Assembly (NCBI GenBank): GCA_963663145.1
Contig: OY760134.1
Location: forward strand, 1,426,001-1,490,000
Reading direction: 5' to 3'
DNA from: Azotimanducus sp963663145
Lineage (GTDB): Bacteria; Pseudomonadota; Gammaproteobacteria; Pseudomonadales; Azotimanducaceae
DNA length: 64,000 bases
Position numbers and translations under genes: made by a program. Numbering within the stretch: position 1 is the first letter of the stretch; each line of letters opens with the position of its first letter. Below, in pieces: positions 8,922 to 17,872 of the stretch. Under the pieces are notes generated by a model, which saw nothing but the letters and a program-made list of their open reading frames with translations, did not search any database and was not told the origin of the DNA.

Positions 8922-9547
8922 TGGCCGCATCCGGCAGATCTTGTATTTTCAATGAAGCGTCGAATCTTCTCGTGGCTCTTCACACCTTTCTCGCCATCTT
9001 CAACGCCTGTACTGACATCCACCGCCCAAGGGGCGAGCCTTGACACGGCTGATTGCACATTGTCTGGACTGAGCCCACCCGCGAGTATCAGTGGTTTGCT
9101 GCGCTGTGTCGGCCAATTGTCCCAGTCAAAGGGCTTACCCGTACCCCCCTCCCCTCTGGCAACAGAATCCAACTGGTATCCCGCAGCCGAAGGGTATTCG
9201 CTGTGCATGGTCGCTACAGCCTCAGGCTCATCGCCATTAATCGATCGAATGTAGGGCAAGCCGTACTGACAGCAATCCGAATCGCGTTCCTCGCCGTGAA
9301 ACTGCAAGAAGGAAAGTCCAGATAAGCTTATGATTTCACGCACATATTCCGCCTCGGCATTGCGAAAGAGCCCCACCCTCGACACGAAAGGCGGCAATGA
9401 TCTGAATAAGGCTCGTACATCCGATGCCGAGACTTCCCTCGGACTGCCGCGAATGAACACCGCGCCCACAGCGTCCGCGCCGCAGGCCGCCGCGTAGACG
9501 GCATCCTCGGCACGTTTCACGCCGCATATTTTGATTCGCGTCCTCAT
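8918..9547 (-). CDS. trpF: Phosphoribosylanthranilate isomerase
   Basis: TrpF performs the Amadori rearrangement of phosphoribosylanthranilate, third step of tryptophan synthesis. The ATG at 9547 gives the family N-terminus MRTRIKICGVKR, with the catalytic cysteine in KICG; an upstream TTG at 9583 is less likely. The TIM-barrel signatures QFHGEE, LDS, ILAGGLSPDNV and VDVSTGVE (with the general-acid aspartate) are present in 209 residues. It is a stand-alone TrpF, as in Pseudomonas, not the TrpC-F fusion of E. coli. Its stop overlaps the trpB start. Confidence 0.95.
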   Translation of the reverse strand: MRTRIKICGVKRAEDAVYAAACGADAVGAVFIRGSPREVSASDVRALFRSLPPFVSRVGLFRNAEAEYVREIISLSGLSFLQFHGEERDSDCCQYGLPYIRSINGDEPEAVATMHSEYPSAAGYQLDSVARGEGGTGKPFDWDNWPTQRSKPLILAGGLSPDNVQSAVSRLAPWAVDVSTGVEDGEKGVKSHEKIRRFIENTRSAGCGQ

Positions 9548-9592
9548 TTTGAGAGTTGCCGAGAGGTCTCTGGACAAAAGCACGAGATAGTA

Positions 9593-10399
9593 TCAGACAT
9601 AGCGGCTTCCTAAGAGGGGTCCCGGCAATCGGAAGCAGGTATTGTCTGGATATTCCACAGCGCACAGATAGAGCCCCTGCGCCGGGGCCGTGGGCATCAC
9701 GGAGCCATCAAAAGAGCCCGCATCGAGCGCATCCGAAATCGCACTTTGCGGCATTTTTCCAGTCCCTATGGGCACAAGCACACCAACGATCATGCGTACC
9801 ATGCGGTGCAGAAATGCGTTGGCCGTCAGGTCGCAGAGGATCAATTTGCCCAGCCGAGTCACGCGCGCGCTGATGAGATGACGCATGGGTGTCTTCGAAT
9901 TGCATCTCGCTGATCGAAAGGCACTGAAATCGCGTTCGCCCAGTAAGTCTTGGGCGGCTTGATGCATGCGCTCACAATCCAGTTCCTTTCCAAGATGCCA
10001 CATGCGCTTGGCATTCAGACCACGATCAGGAACCTCTTCGCTCAAGAGGTAGATATATCGCCGCGACAAGGCGCTGAATCGCGCGTGAAAATCCTGTCCC
10101 ATATGCTCGGCACGGAGAATGACGACATCTTCTGGCAAATGGGTATTGCCGCCTCGTCTCCAAGCATCACAGTCACGCATCGCAGCAGCCTCGGGTGGCG
10201 TGAAGCTCACGACCTGAGCCGTGGCATGTACACCCGTATCGGTACGTCCGGCAACTGCAACTTCTACCGGCGCATCGGCGACGCAGCTCAGGGCTTTTTC
10301 GAGCGCTGACTGGACGCTTGGGCAATGGTGCTGACGTTGCAGACCGCTGTAGCCCGATCCATCGTACTCGACGATCAGGCGCACTACTCGCTTGTCCAT
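9593..10399 (-). CDS. truA: tRNA pseudouridine(38-40) synthase
   Basis: TruA isomerises uridines 38-40 in the anticodon arm of many tRNAs. The catalytic aspartate is Asp54 in AGRTDTGVHA. Other family blocks are EYDGSGYSG near the start, FHARFSALSRRYIY and the C-terminal FLHRMVRMIVG. 268 residues, normal. Its ATG at 10399 lies 16 bases inside the end of asd. The gene order asd-truA-trpF resembles that of Pseudomonas, but fimV, commonly between asd and truA, is missing. Confidence 0.96.
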   Translation of the reverse strand: MDKRVVRLIVEYDGSGYSGLQRQHHCPSVQSALEKALSCVADAPVEVAVAGRTDTGVHATAQVVSFTPPEAAAMRDCDAWRRGGNTHLPEDVVILRAEHMGQDFHARFSALSRRYIYLLSEEVPDRGLNAKRMWHLGKELDCERMHQAAQDLLGERDFSAFRSARCNSKTPMRHLISARVTRLGKLILCDLTANAFLHRMVRMIVGVLVPIGTGKMPQSAISDALDAGSFDGSVMPTAPAQGLYLCAVEYPDNTCFRLPGPLLGSRYV

Positions 10400-11418
10400 C
10401 GCGAAATCAGATGCTCGGCAATTTGAATGGAATTAAGTGCGGCCCCCTTGCGCAGGTTATCGGATACAACCCAGAGGTTGAGGCCGTTCGGGTGCGAAGG
10501 ATCCTTGCGGATACGTCCGACGAATACGGCATCGGTGCCGGTCGCCGAGCGCACCGCCGTTGGGTAGCCTTGGCGCTCCTGCCGGTCGATGACGTCAATA
10601 CCCGGTGCCTCTTCCAACAAGCGGCGGGCCTCATCCGGATGTAATTGGCGCTCAGTCTCGATGGAAACAGCTTCCGAGTGACCGAAAAACACTGGCACCC
10701 GAACGCAAGTGGGGTTCACTGCGAGCTCAGGCGCATTCAAGATTTTGCGGGTTTCTCGGATCATCTTCACTTCTTCGTAAGTGAGTCCTTCACTGTCAAA
10801 GCGATCAATCTGCGGCACCACGTTGAATCCGATTTGGTCCGCTTGAACAAAAGGAACTTCGTCCTCATCCACGGGCGTTCCCGCCAACAGAGAGGTGGTT
10901 TGCTCGACAAGCTCGCGTATGCCTTTGCGCCCGGCACCGGAAACCGATTGATAGGTGGACACGGTGACACGAGTGATGCGTGCCGCCCTGTGCAAGGGCG
11001 CGAGCGCCACGACCATCTGTATGGTGGAACAATTTGGATTGGCGATGATCTTGCCGGGAATGGGCTGTTCGAGCAGTTCCCCATTCACCTCCGGCACTAC
11101 CAAAGGAACATCGTCGTCATAGCGAAATTTCGAGGTGTTGTCTATTACGAGACAACCATCATCGACGGCCTTGGGGGCAAAGTCCGCCGAGACGGATGAG
11201 CCGGCCGAGAAGAAAGCCATGTGGGTGTCCCCAAAGTCATAGTCGTCAAGCAGCCTGACCTCAATGGATTCCTTACCAAAATCCACGAATTCGCCAACCG
11301 AACGCTGGCTGGCCAAGAGGTCGAGCCGCCCGACCGGGAAGGCGCGTTCCCGCAAGAGACCGATGAGCGCTTCACCCACCGCTCCTGTCGCGCCGACCAC
11401 TGCGATATTCAGCTTCAT
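10384..11418 (-). CDS. asd: Aspartate-semialdehyde dehydrogenase
   Basis: Reduces aspartyl phosphate to the semialdehyde used for lysine/diaminopimelate, threonine and methionine. The NADP-binding loop is VGATGAVGE at residues 8-16 and the catalytic Cys130 lies in NPNCSTIQ; the acid-base histidine is in VFFGHSEAV. The GAGRKGIREL segment and length (344 residues) fit the Pseudomonas/Vibrio Asd2 type rather than the E. coli enzyme. ATG overlaps the leuB stop by four bases, and the 3' end overlaps truA by 16. Confidence 0.95.
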   Translation of the reverse strand: MKLNIAVVGATGAVGEALIGLLRERAFPVGRLDLLASQRSVGEFVDFGKESIEVRLLDDYDFGDTHMAFFSAGSSVSADFAPKAVDDGCLVIDNTSKFRYDDDVPLVVPEVNGELLEQPIPGKIIANPNCSTIQMVVALAPLHRAARITRVTVSTYQSVSGAGRKGIRELVEQTTSLLAGTPVDEDEVPFVQADQIGFNVVPQIDRFDSEGLTYEEVKMIRETRKILNAPELAVNPTCVRVPVFFGHSEAVSIETERQLHPDEARRLLEEAPGIDVIDRQERQGYPTAVRSATGTDAVFVGRIRKDPSHPNGLNLWVVSDNLRKGAALNSIQIAEHLISRWTSE

Positions 11419-12500
11419 ACCCCAAGCCTCTCGATGACTGCGTCGGCCATGGCACTGGTGCTAACTTCCATTTCCCCGGGCGCGCCTGAGTATATGTCAC
11501 GGGTTCTGTAGCCTTGATTCAAGGTTTCGGAAACCGCATGCTCGATGGCGTCTGCCGCCGCCGGTGCATCAAGGCTGTGTCGAAGCATGAGGGCGGCAGA
11601 AAGGATCATGGCGAGTGGATTGACCAGCCCTTGGCCGGCGATATCCGGCGCAGAGCCGTGCACCGGTTCATAGAGTCCTGCTTGGCCACTTCCGAGAGAT
11701 GCAGAAGGAAGCATGCCGAGCGACCCTGTCAGCATGGCGGAAACGTCTGAGAGGATGTCACCGAACATGTTGGTGGTCACAATCACGTCGAACTGCTTGG
11801 GAGCGCGCACCAGTTGCATACCCGCATTGTCGACCAGCATGTGCTCAAGCGTGACCTCCGAATAGTCCGCACCCACTTCGTTCGCTATCTGCCGCCAGAG
11901 CGATGTGGCTTCAAGCACATTGGCCTTGTCCACCGATGTCACGCGACCCTGCCTGCGTTTTGCAGCCTCGAAGGCGACGCGAAGAATGCGCACAATCTCT
12001 GATTCGCTATAGACGAGCGTGTTAAATCCGTAACGCTCATTGTTTCGAACTTCAATGCCTCGCGGCTGCCCGAAGTAAATGCCACCTGTGAGCTCTCGAA
12101 CCACGAGCAGATCAAGCCCGCTGACGAGCTCGGACTTTAATGAAGAGGCATCTGCGAGTGCCTCAAATACCTGCACCGGGCGCAGATTGGCAAACAACTC
12201 CAATCCTCGCCTCAGGGACAAAATTCCCTGCTCTGGACGCGAATCCATGGGCAGTTGATCCCACTTCGGACCTCCGACCGCGCCGAGCAGAATGGCATCG
12301 GATTGCTCGGCGATTGCATAGCTTTCGTCCGGCAAGGGTGTGCCATAGGCATCGATCGCCCCGCCTCCCACCAGCGCTTCCTGAATGTCAAGATTCAGCC
12401 CATGTCCGACGGCAAGTACGCGTAGCAAGCGAAGCGCTACGGGCATGACTTCCGCCCCGACGCCATCGCCGGCCAGAGCGAGGATCAACTTGCTCGACAC
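11415..12500 (-). CDS. leuB: 3-isopropylmalate dehydrogenase
   Basis: NAD-dependent oxidative decarboxylation of 3-isopropylmalate in leucine synthesis. 361 residues. The beta-decarboxylating dehydrogenase signatures are intact: LLGAVGGPKW, ELTGGIYFGQPRG, the metal-binding NMFGDILSDVSAMLTGSLGMLPSA-type block (N-M-F-G-D-I-L-S-D) and EPVHGSAPDIAG near the C-terminus. It overlaps leuD by 16 bases upstream and asd by 4 downstream. Confidence 0.96.
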   Translation of the reverse strand: MSSKLILALAGDGVGAEVMPVALRLLRVLAVGHGLNLDIQEALVGGGAIDAYGTPLPDESYAIAEQSDAILLGAVGGPKWDQLPMDSRPEQGILSLRRGLELFANLRPVQVFEALADASSLKSELVSGLDLLVVRELTGGIYFGQPRGIEVRNNERYGFNTLVYSESEIVRILRVAFEAAKRRQGRVTSVDKANVLEATSLWRQIANEVGADYSEVTLEHMLVDNAGMQLVRAPKQFDVIVTTNMFGDILSDVSAMLTGSLGMLPSASLGSGQAGLYEPVHGSAPDIAGQGLVNPLAMILSAALMLRHSLDAPAAADAIEHAVSETLNQGYRTRDIYSGAPGEMEVSTSAMADAVIERLGV

Positions 12501-13144
12501 GGCTGATTCTCAAATAGCCAAGGGAAACGTTCCTTGTGGCGAAATTCAAAATTTCGTATCTCATCCGCATGGGCGAGGCTCAGGCCAATCTCGTCGAGCC
12601 CCTGCAAGAAGCGTTGGCGGTCACTCGGTTTAACGTGAAAGTTGAATGCTCGACCATCTTCATGCCTGACAACGCCGGCCTCAAGATCAACTTGCAGAGA
12701 GAAACCGCGGGTATTGGTGCATTCGAGCATGAGCGCACTCACATCGCCCTTGTCCAGCACAATTGGCAACAGGCCGTTCTTGAAGCAGTTGCTGGTGAAT
12801 ATGTCCGCGAAGCTCGGCGCGATCACCGTCCGAAATCCATATTCCATCAAGGCCCAGACGGCGTGCTCCCGCGATGATCCACAGCCGAAGTTCTCACCGG
12901 CAAGGAGAATTTCAGCGCTACGAAATCGGGGGTCGTTCAGCACAAACTTCGGGTTGGGCTGCCGGGATTCAGGCGCCATGCCGAGCAGCCCAGGATCATT
13001 AAATCTCCAGGCGTCAAACAGATGCGCGCCAAAACCCGTGCGTTTGATCGACTTCAAGAATTGCTTCGGAATGATCTGGTCGGTATCCACGTTGGCGCGA
13101 TCAAGCGGCGCAACAAGTCCAGTGAAAGCTTCGAATGCTTGCAT
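12485..13144 (-). CDS. leuD: 3-isopropylmalate dehydratase small subunit
   Basis: Swivelling domain of isopropylmalate isomerase, partner of LeuC. 219 residues, with NVDTDQIIPKQFLK near residue 20, the GCGSSREHA active-site loop, and the SCFKNGLLPI-like NCFKNGLLPIVL. It starts 12 bases after the leuC stop and its end overlaps leuB. Length is slightly longer than the usual 200-215 residues. Confidence 0.96.
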   Translation of the reverse strand: MQAFEAFTGLVAPLDRANVDTDQIIPKQFLKSIKRTGFGAHLFDAWRFNDPGLLGMAPESRQPNPKFVLNDPRFRSAEILLAGENFGCGSSREHAVWALMEYGFRTVIAPSFADIFTSNCFKNGLLPIVLDKGDVSALMLECTNTRGFSLQVDLEAGVVRHEDGRAFNFHVKPSDRQRFLQGLDEIGLSLAHADEIRNFEFRHKERFPWLFENQPCRAS

Positions 13145-13156
13145 TTCAGTTTCTGC

Positions 13157-14545
13157 CTAGATGAATTCACGAACATCGGCCAGATGTCCGCTTAACGCCG
13201 CTGCAGCCGCCATACTGGGGCTGAGGAGATGTGTGCGTCCGCCCTGCCCTTGTCGGCCTTCGAAATTGCGATTTGAAGTCGAGGCGCAGCGCTCGCCTGG
13301 AGAAAGCTGGTCTGGGTTCATCCCAAGACACATGGAACATCCAGCGGCTCGCCACTCAAACCCCGCATCAAGAAATATCTCGTGCAATCCTTCCGTTTCC
13401 GCTTGCGCTTTGACAAGGCCCGATCCAGGCACGACCATGGCTTGGCTGAGGTTCGAAGCGATTTTTCGCCCTTGCAGCACATGCGCGGCAGCGCGCAAGT
13501 CCTCTATCCTGGCATTGGTGCAGGAACCTATGAAAACGCGGTCGATTGCGATCTCGGTCATAGGCTCCCCCCCTGCGAGCCCCATGTATTCGAGCGCACG
13601 GCGGTTACCCGCGTCAGCCTCGGGAACACATGCTCCGATTGCAGCCGATTGGTCGGGAGACGTTCCCCAAGTTGCTCTCGGTTCAAGATTGTCCAAGAGA
13701 ACGCGTAGTTCGGCATCGAACTGGGCATTGGCATCACTCTGGAGCCTGCGCCAATAGGCGACCGCCTGCTCCCATCGGCTTCCCGAAGGCGAATAGGGCC
13801 TTGCGCGCAAATACTCGATGGTGACATCGTCTACCGCCACCAATCCTGACCGCGCGCCGGCTTCGATCGCCATATTGCACAGCGTCATTCGTGCTTCCAT
13901 GCTGAAAGCCGCCACGCCCGAACCCGCGAACTCTATTGTGAAGCCACGTCCTCCGGAGGCGGTGATTTCGTTGATGACCTTGAGGACCACATCCTTGGTT
14001 GTCAGCCCAGCCGGCAGATCGCCATCAAGGCGTACACGCATATTCTTGGCCTTGGCTTGGGCAAGCGTTTGTGTGGCCATGACGTGCTCGACTTCCGAAG
14101 TGCCTATGCCCTGGGCGAGGGCGGCAAACGCGCCGTGCGTGGAAGTGTGCGAATCGCCGCAGACTATGGTCATGCCCGGTAGCGTCAATCCCTGTTCGGG
14201 GCCAATGACGTGAACTATGCCTTGGCGCTCGTCGGTCACATCGAAGAGTTCGACATCGAATCGATCACAATTTTCTTGCAGGGCCAGTACTTGCTGCTTG
14301 GCGATATCCTCTTCAATCCCATCAATGCCAAGTTCACGATTGGTGGTCGGAACGTTGTGGTCCGCGGTAGCAATGTTGGTCTCTTTACGCCAAAGGTCAC
14401 GACCAGCCAAGTCGAGTCCTTCAAACGCCTGCGGTGACGTCACCTCGTGCAGCAAGTGCCGATCAATGTAGATGAGTGATTGTCCATCGCTGCGAGTGGT
14501 GACCAGATGATCCTCCCACAGCTTGTCGTAGAGCGTTCGCGGCAT
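13157..14545 (-). CDS. leuC: 3-isopropylmalate dehydratase large subunit
   Basis: Aconitase-family enzyme that isomerises 2- to 3-isopropylmalate with a [4Fe-4S] cluster. The ATG at 14545 gives the typical start MPRTLYDKLWEDHLV and 462 residues; a longer frame to 14596 is not supported by the family. Cluster ligands are in GSCTNAR and CSMCLGMN (Cys-x-x-Cys), followed by ERCASTSNRNFEGRQG, all conserved. It lies 13 bases downstream of aroC. leuA is not in the window. Confidence 0.96.
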   Translation of the reverse strand: MPRTLYDKLWEDHLVTTRSDGQSLIYIDRHLLHEVTSPQAFEGLDLAGRDLWRKETNIATADHNVPTTNRELGIDGIEEDIAKQQVLALQENCDRFDVELFDVTDERQGIVHVIGPEQGLTLPGMTIVCGDSHTSTHGAFAALAQGIGTSEVEHVMATQTLAQAKAKNMRVRLDGDLPAGLTTKDVVLKVINEITASGGRGFTIEFAGSGVAAFSMEARMTLCNMAIEAGARSGLVAVDDVTIEYLRARPYSPSGSRWEQAVAYWRRLQSDANAQFDAELRVLLDNLEPRATWGTSPDQSAAIGACVPEADAGNRRALEYMGLAGGEPMTEIAIDRVFIGSCTNARIEDLRAAAHVLQGRKIASNLSQAMVVPGSGLVKAQAETEGLHEIFLDAGFEWRAAGCSMCLGMNPDQLSPGERCASTSNRNFEGRQGQGGRTHLLSPSMAAAAALSGHLADVREFI

Positions 14546-14558
14546 CTTGAGTGTTTCT

Positions 14559-15647
14559 TCAACCTGTCTTCTGGATGAGGGAGACTTCCGAACCATTCTG
14601 GGCGGCTTGGCGCAACCAATGGTCCATCAGCACCAATGCCAGCATGGCTTCGGCGATCGGTGGCGCGCGCAACCCCACGCAGGGATCGTGACGACCTGTT
14701 GTTGAAACCTGAACAACTTCTCCTTTTGAAGTCCGTGTCTTCCCGGCTCTTGCAATGCTTGAAGTCGGCTTGAGGGCCATGCGCGCAATGATGGGCTCCC
14801 CGGTGGAGATACCTCCAAGAATACCTCCCGCACGATTGCTCTGAAAGCCGGATTCATCCATCTGGTCGCGATGCGCGGAACCGACCATCGCAGAGACACC
14901 AAATCCCTCGCCAATTTCCACGCCTTTGACAGCGTTAATGCTCATGAGTGCGCGCGCAATCTCCGCATCAAGCTTGTCAAACACCGGTTCACCTAAGCCC
15001 GCTGGCACGCCCTCTGCCATCACGGTGACACCCGCCCCAGTGCTATCGCCCGCTTCTCGAAGCTCGTCAATGAGCTGAGAAATGGGGTCCAGAAGCGATT
15101 GGTCCGGGCAGAAGAAAGGGTTGGTTTCTACGATGTCCCAATCAAATTGCCTTGTCGTTAGATCACCGACTTGGGATACACAGGCACGAACACGAACTCC
15201 GTGACGTTCCTTGAGATATTTTTTGGCGATTGCCCCGGCGGCGACACGCATGGCCGTCTCGCGCGCGGACGCGCGACCGCCGCCTCGATAATCGCGAATG
15301 CCGTACTTCTGGTCGTAGGCGAAATCAGCGTGCGACGGCCGATACACGTCCTTGATCTTCGAATAGTCCCGGCTACGCGCATCCTTATTCTCGATGCCGA
15401 GGCCTATGGGTGTGCCAGTAGTGAGACCTTCGAAGACACCGGAAAGGATCCGCACCTGGTCAGCTTCCTGGCGTGCGGTGGTGAATTTGGAACGCCCAGG
15501 TCGCCGCCTATCAAGGTCAAACTGGATATCCTCTTCGGCAAGCGCCAATCCCGGTGGACAACCATCCACCACCGCGCCAAGCGCAGGGCCATGGCTCTCA
15601 CCGAAAGTAGTGAGCTTAAATGCTTTGCCAAAACTGCTGCCAGCCAC
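14559..15647 (-). CDS. aroC: Chorismate synthase
   Basis: Converts EPSP to chorismate with reduced FMN, the last common step to aromatic amino acids. 362 residues, starting at a GTG (15647; next residues AGSSFGKAFKL). Family motifs: GESHGPALGAVVDGCP, RRRPG, GTPIGLGIEN, DYRGGGRASARET, SDQMDESGFQSNRAGGILGG-type block, and RHDPCVG. It is the first gene of the 14-kb minus-strand biosynthetic run, so the promoter for part or all of that run should lie in 15,648-15,786. I see no clear -35/-10 pair there. Confidence 0.95.
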   Translation of the reverse strand: MAGSSFGKAFKLTTFGESHGPALGAVVDGCPPGLALAEEDIQFDLDRRRPGRSKFTTARQEADQVRILSGVFEGLTTGTPIGLGIENKDARSRDYSKIKDVYRPSHADFAYDQKYGIRDYRGGGRASARETAMRVAAGAIAKKYLKERHGVRVRACVSQVGDLTTRQFDWDIVETNPFFCPDQSLLDPISQLIDELREAGDSTGAGVTVMAEGVPAGLGEPVFDKLDAEIARALMSINAVKGVEIGEGFGVSAMVGSAHRDQMDESGFQSNRAGGILGGISTGEPIIARMALKPTSSIARAGKTRTSKGEVVQVSTTGRHDPCVGLRAPPIAEAMLALVLMDHWLRQAAQNGSEVSLIQKTG

Positions 15648-15786
15648 CGGGTGCCTAGTAGGTCAAGAAGTAAACCTAGCATTTTACTGTGTTCGGGGGT
15701 CTAAGAATTACGCCCGAAGTCGCGCCAGCAACTCTTGTGATCAGCACTTCAATTTATGGCGTCGATGAAGGGTTCCAAGGTTTGTC

Positions 15787-16109
15787 CTACTTACCTGCGG
15801 AACTTCGATTAGCCATGACCTGAACCACAGCCGTGGAGGGGTCGTCCAAATTGAGTGGAGGTGGAGGCCCAGCCAGGTACTCTCTCCCCATCATATCCCC
15901 CTCCCACTCGTACAGCATTTCCCGCACCTCGCGGGTTTTTCCTCGACTTCCTTTGCGCTCTCCGGCATCTGAATTCTCAGTTGCTGAGCTAGCCACAAGG
16001 TGCGTTGCATCGCAACCGTGCTCGAGTCGATCGTCTTTCTTAAGGCGTCCATCAAGCTTGGAAGGCTATTGATGAGCTAGAAAATGTCTGTTGGCCGAGT
16101 TCCTTTCAT
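15787..16109 (-). pseudogene. Broken second copy of the small gene at 16171-16410
   Basis: From the ATG at 16109 the frame reads MKGTRPTDIF, then a TAG stop at 16079-16077, then continues in the same frame with LINSLPSLMDA and TVAMQRTLWLAQQ. This parallels RPTNIKEIID, then TAAMRSTWQLAEQ, in the neighbouring intact gene. Near the EEKPA segment the similarity moves to the next frame, which continues EVREMLYEWEGDMMG, parallel to AHTMLSKWEKEIQG. So the copy carries one nonsense codon and one frameshift. The shifted frame then runs on to a TAG at 15787 with a proline-rich tail not present in the intact copy. A GTG at 15996 could start a 69-residue protein from the second frame, but the decay pattern argues against a functional product. 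Confidence 0.6.
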
Positions 16110-16170
16110 GGCAATTGAAGCCGCATGAATCGCCCATATTGTAACTTCAAACGCGGATGTATCTCTCTTC

Positions 16171-16410
16171 CTAAACTTCCTCTTGCCCTTGAATTTCCTT
16201 TTCCCACTTCGAGAGCATCGTGTGTGCCAGTTCAGCTTGTTCATCGGCCACACTCGCATCCTCTGGAGTCGGAACTCCTGCCTGTTCCGCAAGCTGCCAA
16301 GTGCTGCGCATAGCGGCTGTACTCAAGTCAACTAAATTGTGTTGACTGTTCGTCAAACCTCCAACTCTATCAATGATTTCCTTGATATTAGTTGGACGCC
16401 TTTTGCTCAC
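16171..16410 (-). CDS. Small hypothetical protein (79 residues), intact paralogue of the adjacent pseudogene
   Basis: GTG start at 16410; the product begins SKRRPTNIKEIID and is rich in polar and acidic residues, probably soluble and largely helical (TAAMRSTWQLAEQ, MLSKWEKEIQ). No signal peptide or membrane segment and no family that I recognise. The reason to believe it is a gene is the degenerate tandem copy directly downstream, which preserves its amino-acid pattern across a stop codon and a frameshift. It begins eight bases after the stop of the 83-residue gene upstream, suggesting a two-gene unit. Confidence 0.55.
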   Translation of the reverse strand: MSKRRPTNIKEIIDRVGGLTNSQHNLVDLSTAAMRSTWQLAEQAGVPTPEDASVADEQAELAHTMLSKWEKEIQGQEEV

Positions 16411-16418
16411 GGGAACTA

Positions 16419-16670
16419 TTAGACCAGTTTAGGTGCTTCCGGCAACCCTGATTCCTTGATTAGAGAAAGATAAAAAAGCAAGTGGCACGCGCACTGACGG
16501 GATTGTTTGCCAAGATACCGATGTAATCCTATGTCACCCGGCAGGCGCACCCTGAATCCATCAGTGGTCCAAACCTCTGCCTCAACTTCAAGCGGATTAA
16601 CCTTACCGATTTCGCTTGCATAAATTAGCACCTCCAGCGAGCGCAGAGCGTGGGCGTACTGGATGTGCAT
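16419..16670 (-). CDS. Small hypothetical protein (83 residues)
   Basis: ATG at 16670; product begins MHIQYAHALRSLEVLIYASE and contains a VWTTDGFRVRLPGDIGLHRYLG segment and two nearby cysteines (CACHLL). No domain recognised. It is the first of two small genes transcribed away from the PhyH gene; the 44 bases between the two starts would have to contain both promoters. Codon use looks like that of neighbouring genes, but the evidence is only the open frame and its tight spacing to the next gene. Confidence 0.4.
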   Translation of the reverse strand: MHIQYAHALRSLEVLIYASEIGKVNPLEVEAEVWTTDGFRVRLPGDIGLHRYLGKQSRQCACHLLFYLSLIKESGLPEAPKLV

Positions 16671-16714
16671 GTGCAGACTTACTCACCTAATTCCCGTAAC
16701 AGGACCCCTAGTCT

Positions 16715-17683
16715 ATGCAAATACCACTTGACCGGAACGCCTCTGCTCCGGCATCCTCGCTTTACCACAGGGATTCCGGTGTCATGAGGGATATCACCGA
16801 AGAAGAGCGACGGCATTATGATCGCCACGGAGTCGTGCATCTGTCGTGTTTTCTTGACGATGACTGGTTTGCGCATCTGAAAGCAGCCTGTGCCCAAGAA
16901 ATGGCCGAAGACCAAACCCGGCTCAATTTCGTGGACTTTACGGCCATGATTCCCATTATCGAGGCGAGTGATGCCGAATTTGTCACGCCCGGGGCGAAAT
17001 CCGCAACAGGACGCTTTTGCGTCAGCAGCTTCAATTGGCAACTCTTTCCGACCTTGGCTGAACTTTGCTGCGGCCCACCGCTGCCGGAACGAATCGCCGA
17101 CCTGATACGATCGAATCGAATCAACTTCTACGGAGAGCAACTCTTCATAAAGGATGCGGGATCCCTGCACCGCACGACCTTTCATCAGGACACGCCCTAC
17201 TTCCATGTGACCGGCGATAAGTGCTGCACTGTCTGGATTCCTCTCGAAGCTGTGAGTTCCGACAACGGAATGATGGGATACGTGCGCGGTTCCCACCGTT
17301 GGCAGACTCATGCGCCCAATGGGTTTATAACTCAGAAACCCCTTCCGGGATCACAACTTCCGAAGCTGCCTGACATCGAAGGCAATGCGAGCGAATACGA
17401 TATCGTCTACTACCCAGCCGAGCCAGGCGATGTGATCGTGCACCACGCCAATACGGTGCATGGTGCCACCGGCAATCGCAGCAGTCGCGACCGACTTGCG
17501 TACTCTCTCCACTACCTCGGCGACGATGTCCGCTATTGCGAGCGTGTGGGCGCCACTGCCCTCGACTCAGGCAAGTCACCCGTACTGAAGGACGGCGACC
17601 TGATGGACTGTTGGGAGTTTCCATTGGTATGGACCAACGAGAAGGGGTACTTGCCATTTCGGCCAAAGGCAACAACCAATTGA
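16715..17683 (+). CDS. Phytanoyl-CoA dioxygenase (PhyH) family Fe(II)/2-oxoglutarate oxygenase
   Basis: A 322-residue cytosolic protein of the PhyH family, which hydroxylates small molecules with Fe(II), O2 and 2-oxoglutarate. The metal triad is visible: His157 and Asp159 in FHQDTPYF and distal His249 in VHGATG, with the 2-oxoglutarate-binding arginine shortly after in SRDRLAYS. Other family features are the cofactor-side GDVIVHHANTVHGA block and the MGYVRGSH motif. ATG at 16715 has AGGA ten bases upstream; an internal ATG at 16784 (MRDITEEER) could also serve. The substrate is unknown; no pathway partner sits beside it. Confidence 0.85.
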   Translation: MQIPLDRNASAPASSLYHRDSGVMRDITEEERRHYDRHGVVHLSCFLDDDWFAHLKAACAQEMAEDQTRLNFVDFTAMIPIIEASDAEFVTPGAKSATGRFCVSSFNWQLFPTLAELCCGPPLPERIADLIRSNRINFYGEQLFIKDAGSLHRTTFHQDTPYFHVTGDKCCTVWIPLEAVSSDNGMMGYVRGSHRWQTHAPNGFITQKPLPGSQLPKLPDIEGNASEYDIVYYPAEPGDVIVHHANTVHGATGNRSSRDRLAYSLHYLGDDVRYCERVGATALDSGKSPVLKDGDLMDCWEFPLVWTNEKGYLPFRPKATTN

Positions 17684-17755
17684 TGCCACAGATATTCGCA
17701 AGGTTACGCGCAATAACTCTGCTGACTTGCTGGGAATAGTTTCCCGCAAGGGACA

Positions 17756-17872
17756 CCCATCGAAAAGCTCATAGGCGTTCCCCTGCGAAGGCTGGGCACA
17801 CCAAAAGACATAGGTTATGCCACATCGATTCCCTGGTGTCGGCGTGGATTACGGGATAGTGACTTTAAGTGA
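17756..17872 (+). pseudogene. Possible remnant of a short-chain dehydrogenase C-terminus
   Basis: In one frame the bases translate to PIEKLIGVPLRRLGTPKDIGYA, which matches the conserved C-terminal block of SDR enzymes (P-L-x-R-x-G-x-P-x-D-I). The frame ends at a TGA at 870-872 of the 17-kb block without the usual VDGG end. Nothing upstream in any frame restores the Rossmann part. It therefore looks like a decayed fragment. The motif is short, so chance resemblance cannot be excluded. Confidence 0.35.
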
